From contig NZ_FNWI01000004.1 in assembly GCF_900106855.1 (NCBI RefSeq), positions 1,736,001 through 1,800,000 of the forward strand: a stretch of 64,000 nucleotides of DNA, read 5' to 3'. Positions 50,344-59,892 of the stretch are shown piece by piece. Each line of letters begins with the position of its first letter. The stretch's first letter is position 1. The position numbers were made by a program, and so were the translations under genes. The notes under the pieces are model-generated. The model saw nothing but the letters and a program-made list of their open reading frames with translations, ran no database searches and was not told the DNA's origin. This DNA comes from Varibaculum massiliense. Its GTDB lineage: Bacteria > Actinomycetota > Actinomycetes > Actinomycetales > Actinomycetaceae.

Positions 50344-50773
50344 AGTCCAGATTCGCCTGCCTAACGCGTTCATTGATTCTCTTGATGCTGCGAGCCGTGT
50401 GCTGGAGTCTTCGGCTGATGAGGTGCTTGAGGCAGGAGCAGCCGTGGTCGAGCCGCGCATGCGAGCAAACCTCACCAGTGCAATCGGACGCGCCACCAAG
50501 CAGCCCTCGCGTTCAACAGGACAACTACTCAGCGCTTTGGGCACAACGGGCGTGAAGGTGAACTCGAAAGGTGATCACAATATTAAGGTCGGCTTTGCTG
50601 AGAACCGCCGCGACGGTAGAGCGAATGCGTTGATCGCGAACGTCCTCGAACACGGCCGTAGTAATCAGCCCGCGCGCCCATTTCTTGCACCCACACGGTC
50701 GCAAACAAGGCGTGGTGCGATCGAAGCCATGAAGGCGGCGCTCACAGCGCGCATTGAGCAGGTGGGGCCATGA
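50336..50773 (+). CDS. HK97 gp10-like tail-completion protein
   Basis: ATG at 50336 follows GAAGGAGA and gives 145 residues. The C-terminal pattern ANVLEHGRSNQPARPFLAPTRSQTRRGAIEAMKAALTARIEQ is the gp10-family signature. It helps to join head and tail. It overlaps the next start by four bases. Confidence 0.88.
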   Translation: MARVQIRLPNAFIDSLDAASRVLESSADEVLEAGAAVVEPRMRANLTSAIGRATKQPSRSTGQLLSALGTTGVKVNSKGDHNIKVGFAENRRDGRANALIANVLEHGRSNQPARPFLAPTRSQTRRGAIEAMKAALTARIEQVGP

Positions 50774-51114
50774 ACACATTATTGGAACAACTCTCGATGA
50801 TCGCTGACAAGCTCGGGCTGCCGTTCGAAGTCGGCCTCTACACGACGACGCCTGTGCCGCAGACGTACCTGGTGGCAACCCCGCTGACAGACATGTTCGA
50901 CGTGTTCGCAGACAATCAACCCAGTATCGAGGTTGAGGAAGTTCGCCTCGCACTTTTCACGAAATCTAACTATCTCGACCTGCGCAACCTCATTACTCGC
51001 GCCCTGCTCGACGCAGAACTAACCATCACTGGCCGTAGCTATGTTGGCTTTGAAGCTGATACCGGATTCCACCATTACGCGATAGACGTCGCAACCCACC
51101 ACACCTACAGATAA
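50770..51114 (+). CDS. Tail terminator-like protein
   Basis: The 114-residue protein lies between the gp10-like protein and the major tail protein, where the tail terminator is normally encoded. The sequence (LPFEVGLYTTTPVPQTYLVATPLTDMFDVFADNQPSIEVEEVRLALFTKSNY ... GFEADTGFHHYAIDVATHHTY) fits small siphophage tail-terminator/minor tail proteins. Assignment rests partly on position. Confidence 0.75.
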   Translation: MNTLLEQLSMIADKLGLPFEVGLYTTTPVPQTYLVATPLTDMFDVFADNQPSIEVEEVRLALFTKSNYLDLRNLITRALLDAELTITGRSYVGFEADTGFHHYAIDVATHHTYR

Positions 51115-51126
51115 GGAGAATTTCTC

Positions 51127-51711
51127 ATGGCGACTATTGGCTTAGACAAGCTCTACTACGCCACCATCACCGAAAACCCCGATACGGGTGAGGAAACCTA
51201 CGCCAAACCCAAACCGCTGGCCAAAGCCATCTCGGCCGAGCTCTCCGTTGAGGTGGCTGAAGCGATCCTGTACGCCGATGACGGGCCGAGTGAGATCGTC
51301 AAAGAATTCAAATCCGGCACCCTGACCCTCGGCGTCGACGACCTCGGCGGCGAAGCGGCAGCCGCGCTGACGGGTGCGACCGTGGACTCCAACGGCGTGC
51401 TCATCTCTGCCTCCGAGGATGGTGGGGCTCCGGTGGCGATTGGTTTCCGCGCAGCACGCTCCAACGGTAAGTATCAGTATTTTTGGCTCTACCGGGTCAA
51501 GTTCGCCCTCCCAACAGAAACGCTGGCCACCAAAGCCGACTCGATTACGTTCTCGACCCCGAGCATTGAGGGCACGATTTTGCGGCGTAACAAGCCAGAT
51601 GCGAAGGGGCGTCATCCGTGGAAGGCCGAAGTGCTAGAGGGCGCAACCGGGGTCAAGCCTGAGACGATCACGAACTGGTATGCCCAAGTCTACGAACCCG
51701 CCACCAGCTAA
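51127..51711 (+). CDS. Major tail protein
   Basis: The 194-residue protein (GLDKLYYATITENPDTGEETYAKPKPLAKAISAELSVEVAEAILYADDGPSEIVKEFKSGTLTLGVDDL) has the typical start and beta-rich content of siphophage major tail proteins. It assembles into the tail tube. Confidence 0.92.
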   Translation: MATIGLDKLYYATITENPDTGEETYAKPKPLAKAISAELSVEVAEAILYADDGPSEIVKEFKSGTLTLGVDDLGGEAAAALTGATVDSNGVLISASEDGGAPVAIGFRAARSNGKYQYFWLYRVKFALPTETLATKADSITFSTPSIEGTILRRNKPDAKGRHPWKAEVLEGATGVKPETITNWYAQVYEPATS

Positions 51712-51731
51712 CGAGCAAGGAGTACCAAGCG

Positions 51732-52148
51732 ATGACCTGCAAGAAGAAAACTGAATCTGTTGTGGAACTAGGGCGCTCCGCCACTGTCACCATTGGCGGG
51801 GAGGACTACGAGCTCGTTCTCACCACGAAAGCCACACGTCTGATCGCCGAGCGCTATGGCGGCCTCGAACACCTGGGTAACGCCCTCGAAACGTCTGATG
51901 ATTTGGGCAAGACGCTCGGTGAGGTGATTTGGCTAATCACGCTGCTGGCCAACCAGTCCATCCAGATCCACAACCACCGCCACCCAGACGACAAGCGCCC
52001 AGAGCTGACCGAGGACGAGGTCGAACTACTCACTGTGCCTGCCGATCTGGCGGACTATCGTGGCGCGATCGCCGAAGCTCTCCAGCGCGGCACACGCCGA
52101 GACATCCTTACCGAGCCAGCCCCAAAAGCACCAGAAGCGGACGGATAG
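51732..52148 (+). CDS. Tail assembly chaperone (short form)
   Basis: The 138-residue protein fits the gpG-type tail assembly chaperone (ATVTIGGEDYELVLTTKATRLIAERYGGLEHLGNAL ... DFLWLITLLANQ-type EVIWLITLLANQSIQ) encoded between major tail protein and tape measure. It contains a canonical slippery heptamer CCCAAAA near its end that would yield a longer fusion form. AAGGAG precedes the start. Confidence 0.88.
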   Translation: MTCKKKTESVVELGRSATVTIGGEDYELVLTTKATRLIAERYGGLEHLGNALETSDDLGKTLGEVIWLITLLANQSIQIHNHRHPDDKRPELTEDEVELLTVPADLADYRGAIAEALQRGTRRDILTEPAPKAPEADG

Positions 52149-52342
52149 TCGACAACGATCAGGCTGTGTTCACGCGGCTGACGTATATCGGAATGGCCCA
52201 CCTTCACCTATCACGGGTAGAGGTGGGCTTAACCGTGTTCGGGGAACTGTTGGATCTGGTCGACTGCTGGCGGTTAGAAACCGGCAGAGCACAGCCGCTA
52301 CGTCAATGGTTCATCGACGACGTCATCCCCGCTGGGATTTAG
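51732..52342 (+). CDS. Tail assembly chaperone, -1 frameshift long form
   Basis: At CCCAAAA (52121-52127, read C-CCA-AAA) a -1 slip moves translation into a frame open to 52342. The fusion would be 203 residues: 132 from the short form and 71 new ones (STRSGRIVDNDQAVF ... MAHLHLSRVEVGLTVFGELLDLVDCWRLETGRAQ). The second part has no convincing ribosome binding site of its own. This is the G/GT arrangement known from lambda and many siphophages. Confidence 0.75.
52121..52127 (+). promoter_or_regulatory. Programmed -1 frameshift site CCCAAAA
   Basis: The heptamer fits X-XXY-YYZ in the zero frame (C CCA AAA), 21 bases before the zero-frame stop (52146-52148). Confidence 0.72.
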
Positions 52343-52803
52343 CAATTTCGATGTGACATGGGTAAATCGTTCACGAGACGATGGAATTCCTTACGCGCTG
52401 CATCCTCGATTTCGTCCCAAGTAAACAAATCCTTGAGGTACTTGCAGCGAGAAGTATTCGTCTCCATCTCAAGCATGTGTTTCAATGCTTGCTTGTCGTT
52501 TTGTAGGAGGCCCAACGCTTCGAGAATCCACAAGCGAAGCTCAGGTCGTTGAGTGAACGAATGGCCTTCCCAAACCTTTCGAGCCAAGAGTTCCTTATAA
52601 CTTCGCTTTACGTTGTCTCTCCTTGCAGTTTCAAAATCAAAGTATTCCTTCGATAGAAAAACTGACGAAGCGTGAGTTCGGATCGAGAACCACCAGCGGC
52701 TCTCATCTGGTTGAGGGAAACACGTCTCGAAGGCATCAGCAAGCGGCGTAGGCCCTTTTAGCTCAGCTAGTACTGCACCGAAGTCTTCCGCACTCATTCC
52801 CAT
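52339..52803 (-). CDS. Antisense cargo protein, unknown
   Basis: The 154-residue soluble protein (FGAVLAELKGPTPLADAFETCFPQPDESRWWFSIRTHASSVFLSKEYFDFETARRDNVKRSYKELLARKVW) is encoded against the tail operon between the chaperone and the tape measure gene. Its DNA is more A/T-rich than the flanking phage genes. I do not recognise a family. Position and orientation suggest a cargo gene expressed in the lysogen. Its stop overlaps the chaperone frameshift product end by four bases. Confidence 0.65.
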   Translation of the reverse strand: MGMSAEDFGAVLAELKGPTPLADAFETCFPQPDESRWWFSIRTHASSVFLSKEYFDFETARRDNVKRSYKELLARKVWEGHSFTQRPELRLWILEALGLLQNDKQALKHMLEMETNTSRCKYLKDLFTWDEIEDAARKEFHRLVNDLPMSHRNC

Positions 52804-52868
52804 AGGTTTCCCCCTTCACTTAGCAATTTGCTCCCTTTTCATTATCCCTTCGAGGAGGTGACCTTGTC

Positions 52869-55544
52869 ATGGCTGACAGTTCGTTTGGTTTGAAGATTGG
52901 GCTTGAGGGTGAGCGTGAGTTCAAGCGCGCGATCACGGATATTAACCGTGAGATGCGAGTGCTCGGCAGTGAGATGAAGCTGGTGGCGTCCTCGTTTGAT
53001 AAGAACGACAAGTCCGCCGAAGCCCTCACCGCCCGCAACCAAGTACTCGGCAAAGAAATCGAAGCTCAGAAAGCCAAGATCGAGACCCTGCGCGCCGCAC
53101 TCGAAAACAGCGCTTCCTCGTTTGGTGAGAATGATTCGCGGACGAAGAATTGGCAGATCCAGCTCAACAACGCAGGCGCGGAGCTCAACCGGCTCGAAAG
53201 TGAACTCAAATCGAATAATGACGCCCTCTCTGATTTCGGGAACGAAGCAGACGGTGCCGGTGACGATGCTAAAGACGCCGCCAAGGACGCGGGCAAACTC
53301 GAGGGCGCGGTCGATGATCTCGGAGACGAGATGTACACCACCAGCTCCAAAACCCGCATCTTCGGCGACGTGTTGAAAGCCAACCTCGCCTCCGAAGCCA
53401 TCATCGCCGGGGTCAAGGGTATCGGGCATGCGATCGCCTCGATCGGTCGCGGCATGGCCGGAGCCCTCAAAGAGGGCGTGGAGTACAACGCCCGCATGGA
53501 GCAATACTCGACCTCCTTCACCACGATGCTCGGCGATCAAGCCAAAGCCCAAAAACTCGTCAATGATCTGAAAGTACAGGCGGCAAAGACTCCGTTTGGT
53601 ATGGAGGATCTTGCGGGCAACATGCAAACCCTCCTGAGCTTTGGCATGAGCTTGGAGGATGCGAAAAAGCACCTGAACGAAATCGGCGACATTAGCCAAG
53701 GTGACGCGGTGAAGATGGAGTCCTTGACACTCGCCTTCGCCCAAATGTCTTCGACCGGCAAGCTCACGGGGCAGGACTTGCTGCAGATGATCAACGCCGG
53801 ATTCAACCCCTTAGAAGAAATCTCGCGTAAGACCGGCAAGAGTATTGGTGAACTCAAAGAAGATATGGCGAAGGGTGCTATTTCGGCTGATATGGTCGCT
53901 GACGCCTTTGCGTCTGCCACTAGCGAGGGCGGGCGTTTCTACGGGGCTATGGACGCCCAATCCAAGACCTTTAGCGGCCAGTTGGCGACGATGCAGGATG
54001 GGGTCGAGAACCTCAAAGGCCTCCTCGCAGGCGGATTCTCTGAGGCGTTGGCTGGGTCGGTGTTGCCGATGGTGAACGGCTGGATCGACGAACTCACGAC
54101 AGCTTTTGAAGAAGGCGGAACACCCGCCCTCATCGACACTCTCGGTAGCGTATTGCAAGAAGCACTTGGTTTTATTGCTGAGCAACTACCTATGGTGGTC
54201 GAGACCGGCATGAGCATTTTGACCGCGCTCCTTGAAGGCATTATCAAGGTGTTGCCACAAGTGGCCGAGACGGCGGTGACGTTGATTATCGCTCTGGTCG
54301 AGGCAATCATCGAAGCGTTGCCGTCCCTGTTGGAGGCGGCAATACAGATCATCGCCACACTGGTCTCTGGTATCGGCGAAGCACTACCGGAACTGGTTCC
54401 TGCGGCGGTGGAGATGCTCATGGCTTTAGTGCAGGGGCTGGTCGATAACCTCCCGTTGCTTCTTGATGCGGCGTTGCAGCTCATCACCGGACTTACCGAA
54501 GGCTTGATCGCTGCCATTCCCGTGATCATCGAAGCCCTCCCACAGATCATCACCGGGATTGTCACGTTCCTTGTGGGGGCGATCCCGCAGATCATCGAAG
54601 CAGGAATCCAACTCTTAACGGCTCTGATCGGTGCATTGCCTCAGATCATCACAGCGATTGTCGCAGCACTCCCACAGATTATTACCGCGATCGTCAGCGG
54701 CGTGGTCGGCGCAATCCCGCAACTCATCGACGCAGGGATCCAGCTACTGACGGCTTTGATTGGGGCGTTGCCGCAGATCATTACGACTATCGTGGCCGCG
54801 CTCCCGCAGATTATCGGAGCTATTGTGTCGGCGATTGGTGGGGCGATCCCGCAACTCGTCCAAGCAGGCATCCAACTCTTGACCGCGTTGGTACGAAACC
54901 TGCCGCAGATTATTTCCACAATCGTCGCAGCAATCCCATCGATTATTTCTGGGATTGTGTCTGCTGTTGGTCAGGGCGTCTCAGCGATGGCCCAGGCGGG
55001 CAAAAACCTCGTCTACGGCCTGTGGAACGGTATCCAATCCTTAGCGGGGTGGCTGTGGAATTCGGTCTCGAACTGGGCATCAGGTATTTGGGACTCCATC
55101 ACTGGCTTCTTCGGCATCCACTCACCGTCACGCAAGATGGCCTGGGCAGGACGGATGCTTGTCGAAGGCCTCGCAGGCTCCATCCGCACGGACGGCAACA
55201 AGGCTGTCACCGCAGCTTCAGGGCTCGCGCGCGACACGATAGACGCCTTCGCCGACCTTGAGGACGGGCTGGCCGTGCCGATCGAGGCGGTGGCAGACCT
55301 GCAAGTGCCGAGCGTTGACCTCACCCCACAACCCGTGACTGTATCTCAGCGAAGTACTGATGAAGCGGCAGAGCGTGTGGATGCCGCTGGGATCGTGGAC
55401 GCAACGGCGAAACGCATCCTGTCCTCGCTGGACATTAGCGTGAAGCTCTCGGATGGGACGCTGGTTGGCAAACTCGCACCTGCTCTTGACAAACAACTCG
55501 CACGCCTCGATCGGCGGCAGACCGTGATGGCAGGAGGCTACTGA
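52869..55544 (+). CDS. Tail tape measure protein
   Basis: The 891-residue protein starts with a coiled-coil region (about 1-150), followed by the tape-measure domain (TSFTTMLGDQAKAQKLVNDLKVQAAKTPFGMEDLAGNMQTLLSFGM ... SQGDAVKMESLTLAFAQMSSTGKLTGQDLLQMINAGFNPL). Residues about 420-680 contain hydrophobic tandem repeats (LPQIITAIV, AIPQLIDAGIQLLTALIGA). It sets tail length. GGAGGTGA precedes the ATG. Confidence 0.95.
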   Translation: MADSSFGLKIGLEGEREFKRAITDINREMRVLGSEMKLVASSFDKNDKSAEALTARNQVLGKEIEAQKAKIETLRAALENSASSFGENDSRTKNWQIQLNNAGAELNRLESELKSNNDALSDFGNEADGAGDDAKDAAKDAGKLEGAVDDLGDEMYTTSSKTRIFGDVLKANLASEAIIAGVKGIGHAIASIGRGMAGALKEGVEYNARMEQYSTSFTTMLGDQAKAQKLVNDLKVQAAKTPFGMEDLAGNMQTLLSFGMSLEDAKKHLNEIGDISQGDAVKMESLTLAFAQMSSTGKLTGQDLLQMINAGFNPLEEISRKTGKSIGELKEDMAKGAISADMVADAFASATSEGGRFYGAMDAQSKTFSGQLATMQDGVENLKGLLAGGFSEALAGSVLPMVNGWIDELTTAFEEGGTPALIDTLGSVLQEALGFIAEQLPMVVETGMSILTALLEGIIKVLPQVAETAVTLIIALVEAIIEALPSLLEAAIQIIATLVSGIGEALPELVPAAVEMLMALVQGLVDNLPLLLDAALQLITGLTEGLIAAIPVIIEALPQIITGIVTFLVGAIPQIIEAGIQLLTALIGALPQIITAIVAALPQIITAIVSGVVGAIPQLIDAGIQLLTALIGALPQIITTIVAALPQIIGAIVSAIGGAIPQLVQAGIQLLTALVRNLPQIISTIVAAIPSIISGIVSAVGQGVSAMAQAGKNLVYGLWNGIQSLAGWLWNSVSNWASGIWDSITGFFGIHSPSRKMAWAGRMLVEGLAGSIRTDGNKAVTAASGLARDTIDAFADLEDGLAVPIEAVADLQVPSVDLTPQPVTVSQRSTDEAAERVDAAGIVDATAKRILSSLDISVKLSDGTLVGKLAPALDKQLARLDRRQTVMAGGY

Positions 55545-55546
55545 TC

Positions 55547-56239
55547 ATGTTTGGTTTCACGCTGAACAGCGCGGAGACTTCGGCGTCGCTCGGTCTGCGA
55601 CTCACGGCGCCGGTGGCGATTCCCGCAGCCGTCCGTGCGGTGGATGATATTGAGGTCGAAGGCAGAGCAGGAACCCTCACGCGCTTCACGGGCTGGGAGG
55701 ATACCGAGATCGAGCTTGAGCTCGCCGTTCCTGTTCGTGACGGGCTCCACCAGTATCGGCAGGCTGCTCACGAGCTGACGGGCTCTTCGACGATTGAGTT
55801 GACTGCCGAGCCTGGTGTTTACCGCAAGGTTAAGCACTGCGAAGTGAGCGAACTGCGCCGGGAGCTATCGGGGTGGGGGTTCTTCACCGCGCGGCTCACC
55901 TGCCAGCCCTTCACTTACCTGACCGAGGGATTGAATCCAGTAACGCTCACTGCATCTGGGACGATCACGAACCCCGGCCTACTCGATGCGGATCCGATCA
56001 TCACCGTTACTGGCACCGGAACGTTGTCTTTGACGATCAATGCGCGCGTCTATCACGTGAATTCGCCAGCAGGTTCCGTCACGCTCGACAGCGAACGCCT
56101 CGTCGCACACGCCCACGGGAAAGTCCAGACCGATGCGCTCACCGAAACCTTCCCGACCTTCAAGCCTGGGATCAATCGCCTCACGCTCGGCGCGGGTATT
56201 TCGAAGATCGTGATCACGCCGAACTGGCGCAACCCCTAA
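55547..56239 (+). CDS. Distal tail protein (Dit)
   Basis: The 230-residue protein lies directly after the tape measure gene and has the Dit N-terminus (FGFTLNSAETSASLGLRLTAPVAIPAAVRAVDDIEVEGRAGTLTRFTGWED). It connects the tail tube to the tip complex. Confidence 0.85.
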   Translation: MFGFTLNSAETSASLGLRLTAPVAIPAAVRAVDDIEVEGRAGTLTRFTGWEDTEIELELAVPVRDGLHQYRQAAHELTGSSTIELTAEPGVYRKVKHCEVSELRRELSGWGFFTARLTCQPFTYLTEGLNPVTLTASGTITNPGLLDADPIITVTGTGTLSLTINARVYHVNSPAGSVTLDSERLVAHAHGKVQTDALTETFPTFKPGINRLTLGAGISKIVITPNWRNP

Positions 56240-56312
56240 CACCCAACTCACGCAAGTTCCGATGGCCATCCCTTCGTGGGGTGGCCAAATTGTTTTGTTT
56301 GGAAGGCCTCTC

Positions 56313-59144
56313 ATGATTACGGTTCACGACCGCACCGCCACGACATTCACCACCACCGGACTCGGCGTGCTCGACCGGGAAATCATCAACCCGATCGTGG
56401 TTGAGGAACTAGGTGGCGAATTCTCACTGACCTTCACCTACCCAGCAGACGGTCCTGCAGCACAGAACCTTACGCTTGAGAACATTGTGGCAGCGCCCGT
56501 GCCAGGGCTGGAGCAACGGCAGGGGTTCCGCATCAGCGAGATCGCCACCACGCTTGACGGCATGCTCGAAGTGACGGCGTTTCACGTGTTCTATGATCTG
56601 GCGGCGAACCTCATCGCCGACACCTACGTGGTCAACAAAACCGCGAAAGGCGCACTGACCCAGATCCTTGGGGCGGCAAACACTAAGCACGGGTTTACTG
56701 CTACCTCCTCGGATACGGTGACCAGGGCATCGGCGCGGATAGTGCGCATGCCCATCGCCGCCGCTCTCATGGATGCGGGCGAGGACAACACGTTCGCTGC
56801 GCGTTGGGGCGGCGAGATTACGCGTAATAATTGGCTGATCCATCACACGCCCATGCGCGGAGCCAACCACGGGGTGGTCATCCGTGATCGGAAGAACCTC
56901 ACCGGCTTTGAATCATCCATTGACTTCTCAACAGTGGCGACGCGGATTCTGCCAGTCGGATACGACGGCCTACTCCTACCCGAACTGTATGTCGATAGTC
57001 CGAAGTTGGGTGATTATGTGGTGCCGCGTATCCGCGTCATCCGCTACGGACAAGTCAAAGCCATCACCGACAAAGACAACCCGCGTGAGGGTGAACTCCC
57101 ACTCGACCAAGCCCACTCTGAGCTGCGCCGACTAGCTGCAGCAGAATTCAGCGCAAGACATGTCGATGAGCTGTCGGGCTCGTATAAGGTGCGGTTCGTC
57201 GATCTCGCCACCACCCGTGAATACGCTGATCTTGCACGCCTGGAAACCGTCGAAATTGGCGACACCGTGACCGTCCGCCACACTGATCTTGGGATTGCGC
57301 TCACGGCACGGGTGGTCGCTTACGAATACAACCCGCTCACGCTCCAGTACATCTCCGTTGAGCTGGGTTCTACTGCTCGGAAGTTCACGTCTGTCACCCG
57401 GCAGGTCAAAACCGCCATCAATACGGCGGTGGCTGCGTCGGATGCGGCAGGATTCGCACTCGCTTCAGCGGATGGGAAGAACACCAACCACTACGGCAGC
57501 ATCCAGCCCGCCAAGGCCAAGCTGGGTGACACGTGGTTCCGGCAAAATGGCGAACAGGTCGAGATCTGGATCTACCGGCTCACTGATACCGGGCAGCCCG
57601 GCTGGATAGCACTCGCCACCGATCTGAATCATGCCCAGCTCGGTGCGGAACTCGATGCCGCCCGCACACAAGTCGGCCACGCCCTGCTTGCGGCCCAGAA
57701 TGCACAAAACGCCGCCGATGCTGTCGCCACTCAGATGGCGTCGGCGCAGGTGGAGATTGACCAGGCCAAGACCGCAGCCGCTGGTGCTACCCAGCTGGCG
57801 CAGGACGCCCACGACATCGCGGTAACCTCGGATGGGCGGATCACGGTTGCCGTTGTTGACCCGAGCGTAGCGGACGCGGCTGGCCGACCGGAGGGTGCGC
57901 TGTGGCAAGTGCGCGTCGACGGAGTGATCGCCCGCCAATACATCCTCACCAACAACCAATGGGAACAAACACCGGTCGGTGCCGCGATGATCGGGCCGAA
58001 AGCGATCAGCCAAGCACACATCGCAGACGCCGCCATCGGCACCGCACACATCGCTGATGCCGCGATCACCGACGCGAAAATCAGTTCACTGTCGGCAACC
58101 AAGATCACCAGCGGCTATCTCGCTGCTGGACGGATTGCTGCCGGCTCGATCACCTCCGACAAGCTGACGATCGCGAGTGGGTTCATCACCACCGCAATGA
58201 TTGCCAACGCCGCGATCACGGACGCAAAGGTTGGCAGTCTATCGGCGTCGAAGATTACGACCGGTACCTTGTCGGCTGCACGCATCGCAGCAGGGTCCAT
58301 TACCTCGGACAAGTTGACGATCGCTAACGGTTTTATCCAGTCCGTGATGATCAAGGACGCTGCGGTCACATCGGCCAAGATTGCTTCGCTGGATGCTGGG
58401 AAGATCACCACCGGCACGTTGTCGGCAGCTCGGATTGAGGCGCGCTCGATTACGGCAGACAAGCTCGCAGCCAACGCCATCCAAGTAGGTCTTGCCGGGT
58501 GGACGCAATCTATCCGCATCACCCCGTATCAGATCGCTTGGTATAACGGCTCCACGTTGGAAGGGACAATCTCCAGTTCCGGGATGAAATTCTGGTACGG
58601 CACCCGCTACATCGGGGAAATGGCACGCCGTGCCCACAAGGACAAGCCCGACGTGCAAGGCGTCGTCAACCAGGTCGCCTATCAAGGCGACTATGTGGCC
58701 TGGACATACCAGACGGTTTCCGGCGGCACCTACTACACCTGCCTCACCCTGGATCCGAAGGGACGCTTCTACGGCAAGGCCGGCATTCATCTCGGTGCTG
58801 ACTTGCGCACCAACGGCTACAAGTTCTACACCACCGGCTCGCGCTACGTGACCTTGCAAGACTGCACGCTCACCGGGAAAGGCACCTACGCCGGGTGGGC
58901 GTCGAGCAATGGGCTGGCGAAGATCGTCTTCCACACCTACGACCTGATGGTCGTCACCAATGGGTCGTATTACAACATGACCCGCCTATTCGACCGCACC
59001 AAAGATTTGATGTCGCGGATGAACGCGATCCTCAGCCTGCTCAATCAGGGGTGGATCACATCCATCTCCGGAACCGGATCGAACATCACGTGGCGGTACT
59101 TCTCCAACACTGGATTATCGGCCATGTCCACCAACCTCGCATAA
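56313..59144 (+). CDS. Tail spike / tail-associated endopeptidase-like protein
   Basis: ATG at 56313 follows GGAAGG and gives 943 residues. The N-terminal 380 residues match the Tal/prophage tail endopeptidase type (NPIVVEELGGEFSLTFTYPADGPAAQNL). A helical region (about 380-520) is followed by repeats of the type AHIADAAITDAKI-SSLSATKITSGYLAAGRIAAGSITSDKLTIA (about 560-730), which build a fibrous shaft, and a C-terminal receptor-binding part. It is the probable host-recognition protein. Confidence 0.88.
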   Translation: MITVHDRTATTFTTTGLGVLDREIINPIVVEELGGEFSLTFTYPADGPAAQNLTLENIVAAPVPGLEQRQGFRISEIATTLDGMLEVTAFHVFYDLAANLIADTYVVNKTAKGALTQILGAANTKHGFTATSSDTVTRASARIVRMPIAAALMDAGEDNTFAARWGGEITRNNWLIHHTPMRGANHGVVIRDRKNLTGFESSIDFSTVATRILPVGYDGLLLPELYVDSPKLGDYVVPRIRVIRYGQVKAITDKDNPREGELPLDQAHSELRRLAAAEFSARHVDELSGSYKVRFVDLATTREYADLARLETVEIGDTVTVRHTDLGIALTARVVAYEYNPLTLQYISVELGSTARKFTSVTRQVKTAINTAVAASDAAGFALASADGKNTNHYGSIQPAKAKLGDTWFRQNGEQVEIWIYRLTDTGQPGWIALATDLNHAQLGAELDAARTQVGHALLAAQNAQNAADAVATQMASAQVEIDQAKTAAAGATQLAQDAHDIAVTSDGRITVAVVDPSVADAAGRPEGALWQVRVDGVIARQYILTNNQWEQTPVGAAMIGPKAISQAHIADAAIGTAHIADAAITDAKISSLSATKITSGYLAAGRIAAGSITSDKLTIASGFITTAMIANAAITDAKVGSLSASKITTGTLSAARIAAGSITSDKLTIANGFIQSVMIKDAAVTSAKIASLDAGKITTGTLSAARIEARSITADKLAANAIQVGLAGWTQSIRITPYQIAWYNGSTLEGTISSSGMKFWYGTRYIGEMARRAHKDKPDVQGVVNQVAYQGDYVAWTYQTVSGGTYYTCLTLDPKGRFYGKAGIHLGADLRTNGYKFYTTGSRYVTLQDCTLTGKGTYAGWASSNGLAKIVFHTYDLMVVTNGSYYNMTRLFDRTKDLMSRMNAILSLLNQGWITSISGTGSNITWRYFSNTGLSAMSTNLA

Positions 59145-59160
59145 GTAAAAGGAAACACTG

Positions 59161-59583
59161 ATGAAGATCAAGATCGCCAACCAGCACCTCCAACCCGTCG
59201 CCGAGCTACTCGCTGGGATGCCGCTCAAAGCCGCTCAATCTAGGGCGCGCTCCAAACTCCTCACGCTAGTGAAGGAAGCGATTGCTCGGTTCGGGGAGGA
59301 CGAATACGACCTCGTCACCGAATTCGCAACACTTGACGATCAGGGTCGCCCAGTCTTTGGTGACGACGGCACCTTTGCTCTCGCTGACCCCGATAAAGCG
59401 AGTGAATTCCTCGAAGCTCGCCAGGCCCTGCTCGCGTCGATCGCTGAAGTATCTGGTCCGACCTACGACGGCCACGACAATGACGTGAAAACACTTCTTG
59501 ATGGCTATGACGGTGAGCTGTCTGGCGAAACGGCCGAGGCCTACGACGTTCTCTACGACGCGATCACCAAGGACAACACATGA
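59161..59583 (+). CDS. Phage protein after the tail spike, unknown
   Basis: The 140-residue helical, acidic protein (MKIKIANQHLQPVAELLAGMPLKAAQSRARSKLLTLVKEAIARFGEDEYDLVTEFATLDDQGRP) resembles DUF1617-type proteins found behind tail genes. Its role is unknown. It overlaps the next gene by four bases. Confidence 0.72.
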   Translation: MKIKIANQHLQPVAELLAGMPLKAAQSRARSKLLTLVKEAIARFGEDEYDLVTEFATLDDQGRPVFGDDGTFALADPDKASEFLEARQALLASIAEVSGPTYDGHDNDVKTLLDGYDGELSGETAEAYDVLYDAITKDNT

Positions 59584-59801
59584 GCGCCGAAGAAGAAAAG
59601 AGCAAAGAACTCACCGAAGTCTCCGCTGATGAGTCAACGCCTGACGATGAGGTGCAGTTGCCGATCGTCCCAATTGAATCCGATACAACGCCTGCACCAC
59701 CAGCAGAGGCCATCGAAACCCACGAACTCCCAGCACCCAAGGCGGCGTCCTTCGACTTGAGCCTGCCGATCTTGGAGGTCTTGACTGACCCGACTATGTA
59801 A
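59580..59801 (+). CDS. Small acidic phage protein, unknown
   Basis: The 73-residue protein is rich in Glu, Pro and Thr and ends in FDLSLPILEVLTDPTM. It has no recognised domain and is probably unfolded for most of its length. A terminator follows. Confidence 0.6.
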   Translation: MSAEEEKSKELTEVSADESTPDDEVQLPIVPIESDTTPAPPAEAIETHELPAPKAASFDLSLPILEVLTDPTM

Positions 59802-59832
59802 ATCGCTGCGCTACACCAATTTTTGATGCCTT

Positions 59833-59858
59833 CACCCCAGATGGGTGGGGGTATTTTT
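59833..59858 (+). terminator. Terminator before the lysis genes
   Basis: CACCC (59833-59837) pairs with GGGTG (59843-59847), then GGGGTATTTTT. It separates tail from lysis transcription. Confidence 0.6.
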
Positions 59859-59892
59859 CATTTGCCCACCCACCCTGGAAGGAACACGCTTT

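Noticed and set aside
52842-53744. Long minus-strand frame over the tape measure gene
   Set aside because: Antisense shadow of a strongly biased coding region, no start signals and no known protein pattern.
54540-54960. Repeated DNA segments in the tape measure gene, first suspected as a repeat array
   Set aside because: The repeats are in frame and encode the usual hydrophobic tape-measure repeats; no spacer structure as in CRISPR.
58010-58480. Tandem similar segments in the tail spike gene
   Set aside because: They encode fibre-shaft repeats common in tail spikes; no sign of a diversity-generating retroelement or reverse transcriptase.
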